The notes beneath the pieces are model-generated. The model was not told the origin of the DNA. It saw only the letters and a list, made by a program, of their open reading frames with translations, and searched no databases. Below, one piece after another: positions 1 to 7,387 of a stretch of DNA of 33,541 nt. This DNA comes from Chthonomonas calidirosea (GTDB lineage Bacteria > Armatimonadota > Chthonomonadetes > Chthonomonadales > Chthonomonadaceae), in NCBI GenBank assembly GCA_945878775.1, contig CAMCUQ010000021.1, positions 1 to 33,541 on the forward strand. The letters are read 5' to 3'. A program made the translations under genes and the position numbers. The number at the start of each line of letters is the position of its first letter. Position 1 is the stretch's first letter.

Positions 1-79
1 TATCCAGAACATATATCTGCTCGGTGTCGGGCAGAGGATTACCATTGTCATCTTCGAGTACTACACGGACGCGGGGCAT
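1..79 (-). CDS. Conserved hypothetical protein, N-terminal 26 residues only
   Basis: An ATG at 79-77 (minus strand) is preceded by an AAGGAG Shine-Dalgarno about 5 nt upstream. It opens a frame that runs off the left edge of the window. The visible residues begin MPRVRVVLEDDNGNPLPD, a hydrophilic start with no signal peptide. It could be a small protein with a beta-rich or carboxypeptidase-regulatory-like fold ('DDNGNPL' is typical of such turns), but too little is visible for a function. The SD and codon structure make a real gene likely. Confidence 0.6.
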   Translation of the reverse strand, partial: MPRVRVVLEDDNGNPLPDTEQIYVLD

Positions 80-673
80 GGGAACTCTCCTTAAAGGGAC
101 GATACAGAGAATCTACCACAATCCCGACTTTTTGGAGAGGAACAAAAATATTCATGATACATTTCCATATTTATATATGAATTGAATTTAGTAATAATAT
201 ACAAATTAGAATATGTCACAACAGCATATTTCGACATAAACTATAACAAATATATTTATTACATAAACCGCGCAGTTATGAAACCATGGCATTGACCTTT
301 AAACGATATTCAAACACTATTTGCTCACAATTGTAGAAATATTTGAAAATTTTAATCTCATTTATTCTATCACTAAAATAACATATCATATCTACCACTA
401 CAGTATTTGTTCACTCTATAACTATCATGTTAAACTAATTCTATTCCCTTTTATTTATATTTTTCAAATCACTAATTGGTGTTAATTTCTGTTTAGATAA
501 TATCTAATCAACATTTCAATACATTTATAGATTATGGGAATAGTACTTCTCAAAACCTATATTGATAACATACACTATGAATAATAAACATACTGCACAC
601 GCGATGAAGGTGTCGATCAGTTCGTGATTCAAGCTCTCATATGTTGTAACCTTTGCACGCCCCACCCGTCATA
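80..673. other. AT-rich intergenic region without a recognisable gene
   Basis: Almost 600 bp separate the leftward partial gene from the next rightward gene. By hand count, bases 181-540 are only about 24% G+C, roughly half the value of the neighbouring genes and lower than the other gaps in this window. I found no open frame with a ribosome binding site, no cluster of DnaA boxes, no tandem repeat and no long inverted repeat. It must hold at least the promoter of the leftward gene and probably that of the rightward gene at 674. What else it does is not visible. Confidence 0.7.
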
Positions 674-1636
674 ATGAGTATGAGTACAACTTTCCAAACA
701 CAGCTTCTTCGATTCAGTACACGCCTGTTCATCGCGTACCTTTACGGCTGTATTGCTATTGCAGCCTCGGCGCAAAGAAACCCTGTACATAGCTCCATCG
801 AGGCATATGTCGCCCAAGCCGATTGCGTCTACGTCGGAACCGTTTCCCAGGTCGAAATGCGCGACCGCGCTAAGGAGGGCGACTACACAGCAACACTCAC
901 CATTGATGCCACTAAGACCCTCAAGGGCGACCCATGCAACCGCTTCCAAGTGTTCGTCTATAGCGATGAGACCGCCGCTCCTTTTCGAGTATGGAGCCAA
1001 AAGCGCACGTCGCTACTTTGGTTTCTTCGACGGAATAAAGGCGATGATGGCTCTGCTTCGCCGATCAAATACTGGTCCTCAATCACAATCGACCCGGCAG
1101 AGTCGCTGACACCACTCCCAGCAGTCGGCTACTTTTCCATGGAGTTCCGTCTCATTCGTTCTCCTCGCCAAGTACTGGAAATAGCGCGTCGCTACGCCAA
1201 AGCCTCTTCCAAAACCGCTGAGCTCCATTCTCTGCGTTACATGCCCGATCTCGTTCATCGCCTGTTTCCTTATAATGCAGGCGGCGAACTCTTGGTTCCC
1301 ATCGGGCAACAACTGGAGAGAGTCGCCAGACGTATGATTCTGTCGCCCGGATCGCTCCTCCCTTCAGAACGGGAACTCAAAGGCATCGGTCACGACACCT
1401 ATTTGGCAATCAAAGCCACAGATGAAGGCAGTGTTCGCCGTATGGGGGTCGAAGCCCTAGCGCATTTCAAATCCGATGCCAACATCGACCTGCTAAAAAG
1501 ACAGCTCGGCGATCTCTACTTCGAGAGCAGCTGGGATGGAGATCACAACGTCTACCCCGTGCGTAAGATGGCGTTCAACACTCTGCGGAAGTGGGGGGTC
1601 CAGGTCACTGAACCACAATTACATCTGCATCCCTAG
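674..1636 (+). CDS. Secreted hypothetical protein with HEAT-like C-terminus
   Basis: I do not recognise a named family. The product (about 320 residues) starts with a basic stretch, then a hydrophobic core (LFIAYLYGCIAIAASAQ) with a likely signal peptidase site after ASA, so it is exported. The next part ('YVAQADCVYVGTVSQVEM', then a 'TLTIDATKTLKGD' strand) resembles secreted beta-domains of the 'V.VGTV...V..TLKG' type seen in many uncharacterised bacterial proteins. The last 60 residues ('VRRMGVEALAHF' and 'VRKMAFNTLRKWG') resemble HEAT-type helical repeats. I chose the ATG at 674. An in-frame TTG lies at 653 and another ATG at 680, and none has a convincing Shine-Dalgarno, so the start is uncertain. 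It stands alone, facing the apionate operon across a shared hairpin. Confidence 0.7.
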   Translation: MSMSTTFQTQLLRFSTRLFIAYLYGCIAIAASAQRNPVHSSIEAYVAQADCVYVGTVSQVEMRDRAKEGDYTATLTIDATKTLKGDPCNRFQVFVYSDETAAPFRVWSQKRTSLLWFLRRNKGDDGSASPIKYWSSITIDPAESLTPLPAVGYFSMEFRLIRSPRQVLEIARRYAKASSKTAELHSLRYMPDLVHRLFPYNAGGELLVPIGQQLERVARRMILSPGSLLPSERELKGIGHDTYLAIKATDEGSVRRMGVEALAHFKSDANIDLLKRQLGDLYFESSWDGDHNVYPVRKMAFNTLRKWGVQVTEPQLHLHP

Positions 1637-1657
1637 GACAATACTCCGAAAACAAAA

Positions 1658-1681
1658 GAGGTCCCGCGTTGCGAGAACCTC
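1658..1681 (-). terminator. Rho-independent terminator of the apnO operon, partly bidirectional
   Basis: Read on the minus strand, GAGGT, a bulged T and CTCGC pair with GCGGG and ACCTC around a 3-nt loop. This gives a 10-bp stem with one G-U pair, followed directly by TTTTGTTTTC. It lies 44 bp past the apnO stop codon. On the plus strand the same hairpin is preceded by AAAA and followed by CTTTG, so it may also stop the secreted-protein gene that ends at 1636. Confidence 0.78.
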
Positions 1682-1725
1682 CTTTGCTCTGTCCGTTCTT
1701 CCAAATTGTTCTTAGTTCACCTCAA

Positions 1726-2565
1726 CTAATCCACATCACCCGTAATCCGCGCGATACTAGCACGTAGCTCTGGCTCTTCAAAAACCCGCTTCCAATCGGG
1801 CTGGAACAGTTGTCCCTTCGCGATCTGAATCGCCTTCTTACACCCTTCAGAAAACTGCCATGTGGTCTCATTAAAGAGAATTGCCAACTCGATATTGATG
1901 TGTCCCATCAGAAAATCACGTGCCGCATCATAAGGAACACCGCGCTGAACCGCTTCATCCATCGCTTCGCGTATAATGCTCAAGCAGGTTGCAGAGACCG
2001 TCTCAGAAAGCACAGGCTCCAGTATCGCCATCTGTGCCACAGTCACCCGATGCGAGCGTAAAACCGGTCCAAAGAGCAAACAGGCAATAGCCTCACCTTT
2101 CGCATAATCCTCTTCGGGACCCTGCATCAGTGCGCTTACGATAGCCTGTTTTGCGATATTGCTCCCAAAGAAATCGCGCCTTGCCTCCATACTCTCTTCA
2201 TCGTTAAAAACAGGAGGGTGCGCCGGGTGCGTGATAAAGTATGTAATGTCGCTTCGCTCTGGAAGTTTGCCCCCATACGGAGCGGCAGGGTCAAGACAAA
2301 TAACCATCGCACCCGACTTGAGAGCGGGAACCACGTCACTGGCGACTCTCCCAATCAATGCATCGGGAACCGCCATAAGAACCACATCCGCAACTGCTAG
2401 AGCCTCCGCTGTAGGTGTGGGAGTGAGACCACGTTCTCGGAGCCGCTCCATCCCCTTTTCTCCTGCCTCCACGTAGAGAACCCGATAGGCATCCGTCCCC
2501 TTCAAAGCATTGCAAGCACGTGTACCCATATTTCCCGCCGCACCAAAAATCGCAATCGTTGTCAT
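1726..2565 (-). CDS. apnO: D-apionate oxidoisomerase-like dehydrogenase (ApnO type)
   Basis: This 279-residue protein has an N-terminal Rossmann dinucleotide-binding motif (GAAGNMG, residues 8-14), a 'VLMAVPD' strand at 62-68, a THPAHPP segment at 112-118 and a helical C-terminal domain with GHINIEL at 221-227. The architecture is that of the phosphogluconate-dehydrogenase-like family (PGDH_C type) that contains ApnO. Characterised ApnO oxidises D-apionate and moves the hydroxymethyl group to give 3-oxo-isoapionate. The assignment rests mainly on context: it is the last gene of an operon with a DUF1537 kinase and a RuBisCO-like protein, the known set for apionate breakdown. The ATG at 2565 follows AAGGAG in a 21-bp gap. 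A related ketol-acid or hydroxyacid dehydrogenase remains possible on sequence alone. Confidence 0.75.
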   Translation of the reverse strand: MTTIAIFGAAGNMGTRACNALKGTDAYRVLYVEAGEKGMERLRERGLTPTPTAEALAVADVVLMAVPDALIGRVASDVVPALKSGAMVICLDPAAPYGGKLPERSDITYFITHPAHPPVFNDEESMEARRDFFGSNIAKQAIVSALMQGPEEDYAKGEAIACLLFGPVLRSHRVTVAQMAILEPVLSETVSATCLSIIREAMDEAVQRGVPYDAARDFLMGHINIELAILFNETTWQFSEGCKKAIQIAKGQLFQPDWKRVFEEPELRASIARITGDVD

Positions 2566-2586
2566 CGAAATCTCCTTCGCACGAAA

Positions 2587-3936
2587 TTATTTCTCAACAC
2601 TCCCCTGCCCAATCGCAACAAAAAGATCATCGCGCCCAACCTGCCCTCCCTTGAAAAGTATCTCCACTCCATCCAGTTCAGCATAAGTGGAGTGCATCTT
2701 GCACAAAGGAGACCCCGGAGACATAGGACGTACCATCTGTAAAGAGAGGATGCCAAGCTCTTGTGCCACATATCCCGATGTATCGCCACCTGTTACAGCG
2801 ACACGTCTCATCGGAAAACGCATTAGCAACTGCCGAAGTAGTCGCCCTTGAAGCTTGCCCAACGCCCCACGCTCTAGCCCTTGTATCGCCAGCTTGGTAG
2901 CAGAAAGGCGAACATCCTCTCTACCACAACAAGAATGTATAACCATACTCTTCCCCTCAAGCAAAGGGGGCAAAGCTTCGTCAATCGTGCTCAAAAGTGT
3001 CTGCTCCCTCGTTGCCTCATCCAAGAGCGCAAGGGTGTCTAGGGCAATCACGACAAACCCATTCTGCTCTGCTGTCGCTATCTGACGCTCAGTCACAGGC
3101 GAGCAGCTTCCAGACATCACAAGCACCTGTTGCTCTCCCGCAGAACGGAAAGAAACAGAGGTAGCAGGTCTCTGTTGAGTGTTCCAATGTGCTGTAAGCG
3201 CATACTCTATACCAGAAGACCCCACAGCAAACAGCGGAGTCTCATGAGTGGCTCCTTCCCAAAGCGCCTCACCAATGGTAGGCAAGTGGGCATCTGTCAA
3301 AGTATCAAACACAAGCACCGTGTTCGGGCAATCACACGCCTCGATCCTCCGCCTCACTTCCTGAATTCCTTGATCCAATGCCAGAATATTGATCTCTTCA
3401 AAGCCCATTACACCTTGATCTGCAAGAATACTACGGAGATCACTCTTCCGCATAGGAGTAACAGGGTGGTGGCGCATTGTGGGGTGTTGATCAAGGCGAT
3501 AGACATCACCATTGAAACCAGAACGGGCAAAAAGGTTACGAAAAACCACATACCTGCCCAGCTTAGGTGCTCCGACTACCAGTGGAATAACCTTACGTTT
3601 CCAGAGGTTACCCCCGATTTCTATCGCGCAACCGATGCTACCGGTCTCAGCTGAGGAATCGAACGTGGAACAAACCTTGTAGTGAAACAGAGGTGCATTG
3701 AGCGCATGAATTCGCTTCCAGATTGGAGGCAACTCTTGCTGCATCTCTTCAGGAGTCATGCTGCGGCTCACACCAGCCACACCAACGGCTTGTATTCCCG
3801 GATACTGTTCAAGCTCCTCAATGGTGGGGGGTTCAAGGAAAAGGACACAGTGTACGCCGTTGACCTCTAATGCCTCCATCACATCGGTGGAACCTGTGAA
3901 GTCGTCGCCATAGTACGTGAGCCGAATATCAGCCAT
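2587..3936 (-). CDS. oiaK: Four-carbon acid sugar kinase family (DUF1537), probable 3-oxo-isoapionate kinase
   Basis: The 449-residue product has the N-terminal sugar-acid-binding motif YYGDDFTGSTD (residues 8-18, D11/D12). Near the C-terminus it has the nucleotide-binding segments GGDTSGYVAQELG (from 383) and FKGGQVGRDDLF (428-439), as in the DUF1537 kinases. In the apionate pathway the family member OiaK phosphorylates 3-oxo-isoapionate to its 4-phosphate, the substrate of the RuBisCO-like enzyme. That fits its position between apnO and the RLP gene. I take the ATG at 3936; a GTG directly before it at 3939 would overlap the RLP stop by one base. Either way the genes are translationally close. 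The exact substrate is inferred from neighbours, since other members act on erythronate, threonate and 2-keto-tetronates. Confidence 0.8.
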   Translation of the reverse strand: MADIRLTYYGDDFTGSTDVMEALEVNGVHCVLFLEPPTIEELEQYPGIQAVGVAGVSRSMTPEEMQQELPPIWKRIHALNAPLFHYKVCSTFDSSAETGSIGCAIEIGGNLWKRKVIPLVVGAPKLGRYVVFRNLFARSGFNGDVYRLDQHPTMRHHPVTPMRKSDLRSILADQGVMGFEEINILALDQGIQEVRRRIEACDCPNTVLVFDTLTDAHLPTIGEALWEGATHETPLFAVGSSGIEYALTAHWNTQQRPATSVSFRSAGEQQVLVMSGSCSPVTERQIATAEQNGFVVIALDTLALLDEATREQTLLSTIDEALPPLLEGKSMVIHSCCGREDVRLSATKLAIQGLERGALGKLQGRLLRQLLMRFPMRRVAVTGGDTSGYVAQELGILSLQMVRPMSPGSPLCKMHSTYAELDGVEILFKGGQVGRDDLFVAIGQGSVEK

Positions 3937-3938
3937 CA

Positions 3939-5207
3939 CTATCCGCTCCGCTTCCCAAACTTGACCAGAGCGAGCGCCAACTCCTCATGATCATGGGCAT
4001 AATCTTCCAAAGGTATACCCTGAACCGCAGCCTCCCACGCCTGTTGAATGGAGAGTACCCCTGCGCGAACACCTGCCGGATGCCCCATGATGCCGCCCCC
4101 AGCCAAATAGAGAATATCTGTTGTCTTCATGCGATTCCATGTCTCAGGAACTTGCCCTGCCCATTGCCCAGAGGCGATGACAGGCATGGCGAAATAGCCG
4201 CCGAAGAGTGGCTTCTGCATCGATTGAACAGAGTGAACTACCGAATCGTCTGGCTCCCAAAACTTGTTCTGCAACCCATTCACATGGAGATGATCCACTC
4301 CAATCGCTCTCCACAGTTGCTGATAGGCAGGAAACGCGATTCCCAAGTAGGGATGCCGTGTCAGCATCCCCCACCCGTTCCGGTGTCCGTGTAAGAGCAA
4401 TTGCGATCTTTTCCGTAAGAACGACGTTGCGGCGTAACCTACACTATTGAGACTAACCATAATACACGTCCCGCCTGCCTCCAACACAGCATCATGATGC
4501 TCAAGCATATTCTCAATATCATCCGAGATATTGAAGGCATACATCGGCTTTTTGCCCGTTTTCTGTTCATAGTCCAATATCACTCGCATAACCGCTTTCA
4601 CCCGCTCTTTTAGTGGGGAATGGGGTGGGTTTGCCATCAGTTCATCATCTTTGATGAAATCCAATCCTGCCTCGATCAACTCTTTGACCAGTTCTGCCGT
4701 CTGTTCAGGAGATAAGCCAACGCTCGGCTTCACTATCGTACCAATGAGCGGGCGATCCGAAACACCAATGAGTCGTCGTGTGCCTTCCACCCCAAATTGC
4801 GGTCCCGGATAGACTTGAAACTCCTCTGGCAACTCCAAGTCCAAGAGTTTCAAGCCCGTATGATCCTGTAGCTCATAGAGATTCCCACAAACGGTGGAGA
4901 TAAGAGTGGGAATATTCGCGCCCATATTCTCAAACGGAAAGGAGAGTGTGAAGCGTGCGCGTTGATAAGAATAAGGAGGCTTTGCCTCTTTAGGAAGAGC
5001 ACCTCCGATAAGACTAGGAGTATCTGTCGTTTCAAGAAGTTCAATGTGTTCTACACGTGCGCCGTAGCGCAATCTAAGTTCAGGAGTCTCGCCTGGCACA
5101 GAGACAAAGGTTCCAGAAGACTGTTCCCCTGCAATGACTTCAATGGCACGCTCAACAGGGCATGCAGTCTCCAAGAGATAGTGGGCAATCACACGTGATT
5201 TGGACAT
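3939..5207 (-). CDS. RuBisCO-like protein, probable 3-oxo-isoapionate-4-phosphate-processing enzyme (OiaT or OiaX type)
   Basis: The 422-residue protein matches the large-subunit fold end to end. It keeps IVKPSVGLS (K160, equivalent to RuBisCO K175) and DFIKDDE (carbamate lysine K186 with D188 and E189). It also keeps the GHRNG histidine H275, a loop-6 lysine K315 in GLQNKFWE, S346 in ASGQ, and the phosphate loop GGGIMGHPAG at 370-379. The second lysine of the KPK motif is serine, so it is a form IV RLP and not a CO2-fixing RuBisCO. In known apionate pathways RLPs either decarboxylate 3-oxo-isoapionate 4-phosphate to L-erythrulose 1-phosphate (OiaX) or split it to 3-phosphoglycerate and glycolate (OiaT). 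No tetrulose-phosphate isomerase is seen nearby, which mildly favours OiaT. It is the first gene of the operon, with a promoter at 5251-5256. Confidence 0.85.
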   Translation of the reverse strand: MSKSRVIAHYLLETACPVERAIEVIAGEQSSGTFVSVPGETPELRLRYGARVEHIELLETTDTPSLIGGALPKEAKPPYSYQRARFTLSFPFENMGANIPTLISTVCGNLYELQDHTGLKLLDLELPEEFQVYPGPQFGVEGTRRLIGVSDRPLIGTIVKPSVGLSPEQTAELVKELIEAGLDFIKDDELMANPPHSPLKERVKAVMRVILDYEQKTGKKPMYAFNISDDIENMLEHHDAVLEAGGTCIMVSLNSVGYAATSFLRKRSQLLLHGHRNGWGMLTRHPYLGIAFPAYQQLWRAIGVDHLHVNGLQNKFWEPDDSVVHSVQSMQKPLFGGYFAMPVIASGQWAGQVPETWNRMKTTDILYLAGGGIMGHPAGVRAGVLSIQQAWEAAVQGIPLEDYAHDHEELALALVKFGKRSG

Positions 5208-5219
5208 AATAACGCCTCT

Positions 5220-5229
5220 TAATCGATTA
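5220..5229. promoter_or_regulatory. Palindrome TAATCGATTA in the 5' leader of the RLP operon
   Basis: This perfect 10-bp palindrome sits between the predicted transcription start and the RLP start codon, a usual place for a repressor site. It shares the 8-bp core AATCGATT with a second palindrome 87 bp away (5305-5318). Binding by the neighbouring GntR protein is only a guess, because the core differs from the usual FadR-type sites. Confidence 0.35.
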
Positions 5230-5250
5230 GAGTTAAAGTATCATTTATCC

Positions 5251-5256
5251 ATTATA
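5251..5256 (-). promoter_or_regulatory. Promoter -10 box for the RLP-oiaK-apnO operon
   Basis: The minus strand carries a perfect TATAAT 43 bp upstream of the RLP start codon. The hexamer 17 nt further upstream (CTGTAG) is a poor -35 match, so activation or another sigma contact may be needed. Transcription would start near 5244. Confidence 0.5.
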
Positions 5257-5304
5257 CCCGCTATTGAGAACATCTACAGTGCATATAGTCCCCATTGAAT
5301 AATT

Positions 5305-5318
5305 TTCAATCGATTGAA
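5305..5318. promoter_or_regulatory. Palindrome TTCAATCGATTGAA at the end of the GntR gene, upstream of the RLP promoter
   Basis: This perfect 14-bp palindrome overlaps the last four codons and the stop of the GntR gene. It lies about 50 bp upstream of the RLP -10 box and shares the core AATCGATT with 5220-5229. It has no U-tract, so it is not a convincing terminator. A regulator-binding site is more likely. Confidence 0.35.
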
Positions 5319-5983
5319 TTCTTTGCAGTGTGCCGCTGAAAATCCTCAAGATGAATTCGTAGCCAACCCTGCATCATGCGATCCGTCAACTTTTGCACAA
5401 AGGCAGCATCACGCACCTGCATCGCAGTCAAAAGCATCCGATGTTGTTGCCCCACTCGTGCGTAATCAATGGCGGTAGTGGAGGCACGTGTTATGAGATC
5501 ATAAACAAAAAGAGGCATACAAACAGTCACCAAACAACGCTCTAAATAGCGGTTGGGTTGACTAGCCCATACCGAACGGTGAAAAAGTATGTCGCACCGT
5601 GCAAACTCCAAGAAGTCTCCAAGCCTCCCTGCCGCCTCCATACCTATCACGCACCCCTCAAGTGTGGAGTACACCTTCTCATTCATCTGTTGAGCCGCAA
5701 GCATAAAGGCAAGTGGCTCCAATTCACGCCGTACCTGATAGATCGCTTTGAGATCATCCGAGGTTAGCTCCACCACACGCGAGCCAAGATTCGCCTGTTT
5801 GAGGATTAGCCCACGCCCCTCCAGTTCCTGCAATGCTTCACGCACGATAGCCTGAGATACCCCTAACTCGCGTGCCAGCCGCACCTCTGGCAAGTGAGTC
5901 CCCGGCTTGAGCTTTCCGCTCAAAACGGCACTTTCGAGATAACCCACTACCTCTAAACGTCTATTACCACTCCCCTTCGGCAT
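5306..5983 (-). CDS. GntR family transcriptional regulator, FadR/FCD subfamily
   Basis: The 225-residue protein has an N-terminal winged helix ('LPEVRLARELGVSQAIVREALQELE', residues 31-55), the standard GntR recognition region. An all-helical FCD ligand-binding domain follows. Of the usual FCD metal-binding residues, D131 and H135 (DILFH) and H181 (QQHRML) are present. The position where I would expect the last histidine appears to be W207, with H211 one turn later. Regulators of this kind sense sugar acids and are often repressors relieved by the pathway substrate or intermediate. It lies directly upstream of the RLP operon and divergent from mannonate dehydratase, so it may control either or both. 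The start ATG follows GGAGGTG at good spacing. Confidence 0.9.
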   Translation of the reverse strand: MPKGSGNRRLEVVGYLESAVLSGKLKPGTHLPEVRLARELGVSQAIVREALQELEGRGLILKQANLGSRVVELTSDDLKAIYQVRRELEPLAFMLAAQQMNEKVYSTLEGCVIGMEAAGRLGDFLEFARCDILFHRSVWASQPNRYLERCLVTVCMPLFVYDLITRASTTAIDYARVGQQHRMLLTAMQVRDAAFVQKLTDRMMQGWLRIHLEDFQRHTAKNSID

Positions 5984-6016
5984 TCTGTCACCTCCCTATT
6001 TTGCTCACTTCGGGAC

Positions 6017-6024
6017 AGTATACT
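6017..6024. promoter_or_regulatory. AGTATACT palindrome between the GntR gene and manD
   Basis: This perfect 8-bp palindrome with a GTATAC core lies 34 bp upstream of the GntR start and about 70 bp upstream of manD. The core equals that of known UxuR/ExuR-type operators (TTGGTATACCAA), which belong to the same GntR subfamily and control hexuronate/mannonate genes. It is a candidate operator for both divergent genes. The sequence also contains a TATACT that could act as a -10 box on either strand. Confidence 0.38.
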
Positions 6025-6096
6025 TCAGAAATAGCGCAGGAAATTGCACTCACAATGACGAAACGAAGGAAAATTCCGATTGGAGAACGCTGTGTG

Positions 6097-7371
6097 ATGA
6101 AAATAACAGAGGTACGTGTCATTGTCACATGCCCAGGTAGAAATTATGTCGTCGTAAAAATAATGACCGACACGCCGGGACTATACGGAGTGGGCGACGC
6201 CACACTCAACGGACGTGAACTCACTGTCGCCTCAGCTTTGCAGGATCATATCGCCCCACTCCTCATTGGGCGTGATCCCGATTGTATTGAAGACATCTGG
6301 CAAAACCTCTTTCGAGGAACCTACTGGCGTGGTGGTCCCGTTCTCATGACCGCTCTAGCAGGAATCGACACCGCACTTTGGGACATAAAAGGTAAACGTG
6401 CAGGGCTTCCTGTATACTCTTTACTTGGGGGCAAGACCCGCATTGGCGCACTGGCTTACACTCATGCTGGTGGGCGTGACATTGTTGAGGTAGAGGATAG
6501 CGTTCGGGAGAAGATGGCGAAGGGATTCAAAGTTGTTCGCGCTCAAGTCGCCATTCCCGGAACCGTAGGAACCTATGGCGTCGGAGGAGCGCATGAGGCA
6601 TCGCTTGCCAGTTGGAAGAACCCCGGAAACCCATGGAGCAATACTGCTGACGGAAACGGCGCAGAATGGGGTGACGGTGGAGAGATGCCCTATGTCGAGC
6701 AGTGGGAACCTACCCCATACCTCCACACGATTCCAAAACTCTTTGCCCATCTCCGCGACAAGATCGGCTGGGATGTCGAACTGTTCCACGACGTTCACGA
6801 ACGCCTCACCCCCATTCAGGCGGCGAGATTGGCAAAAGACCTCGAACCCTATCGGCTCTTCTTCCTTGAAGACCCACTCCGCCCCGAACACAAAGAGAGC
6901 TTTCGGATATTGCGTCATCACTCCACAACCCCCATAGCCATGGGAGAGTTATTCCACACAAAATGGGATTGCCTTCCCCTTATTTCGGAGCAACTCATAG
7001 ACTATATTCGTTGTGACTTGGGACATATCGGAGGCATTACCGAAGCGAAAAAGATCGCTGCCCTCGCCGAATGCTACTACGTTCAAACCGCGTGGCATGG
7101 TCCCGGAGATATAGGTCCCTCCACTCACGCCGCAAACGTGCATCTCGACCTTGCGATAACAAATTTTGGGGTGCAGGAGATGGTAGAGTTCCCGCCAGAA
7201 GTGCACGAAGTCATGCCAGGCTCCCCCACGTTTAATAAAGGCTACCTCCAGGTCTCCGACGCTCCGGGACTTGGTACAGATATTGATGAGAAAGCAGCGG
7301 AGCGTTATCCATACCAACGTGGCTACCTTCCCATGACTCGCCGCGCCGATGGAAGCGTTCACGATTGGTAG
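6097..7371 (+). CDS. manD: D-mannonate dehydratase, enolase superfamily
   Basis: The 424-residue product starts MKITEVRVIVTCPGRN, the classic N-terminus of the RspA/ManD family. The first part is the capping domain, then a TIM-like barrel carries the metal ligands D232 (FHDVH), E258 (LEDP) and E284 (GELF). R148 and Y160 fit the active-site Arg and Tyr of characterised ManDs. H234 lies in DVH and H334 in AWHGPGD. These enzymes dehydrate D-mannonate to 2-keto-3-deoxy-D-gluconate; some members also or only act on D-gluconate with low efficiency. The frame is open 32 codons upstream to a TTG, but the ATG at 6097 matches family length and has GGAG 11 nt before it. It is divergent from the GntR gene and 16 bp ahead of a flavoprotein. 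Confidence 0.88.
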   Translation: MKITEVRVIVTCPGRNYVVVKIMTDTPGLYGVGDATLNGRELTVASALQDHIAPLLIGRDPDCIEDIWQNLFRGTYWRGGPVLMTALAGIDTALWDIKGKRAGLPVYSLLGGKTRIGALAYTHAGGRDIVEVEDSVREKMAKGFKVVRAQVAIPGTVGTYGVGGAHEASLASWKNPGNPWSNTADGNGAEWGDGGEMPYVEQWEPTPYLHTIPKLFAHLRDKIGWDVELFHDVHERLTPIQAARLAKDLEPYRLFFLEDPLRPEHKESFRILRHHSTTPIAMGELFHTKWDCLPLISEQLIDYIRCDLGHIGGITEAKKIAALAECYYVQTAWHGPGDIGPSTHAANVHLDLAITNFGVQEMVEFPPEVHEVMPGSPTFNKGYLQVSDAPGLGTDIDEKAAERYPYQRGYLPMTRRADGSVHDW

Positions 7372-7387
7372 GCACTCAAGGAGAACC

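Noticed and set aside
100-650. AT-rich gap as replication origin
   Set aside because: No cluster of DnaA boxes was seen and neither neighbour is a replication gene.
3939-5207. RLP as a true CO2-fixing RuBisCO
   Set aside because: The second lysine of the KPK motif is Ser, the protein is shorter than forms I-III, and the neighbours are sugar-acid enzymes, with no phosphoribulokinase.
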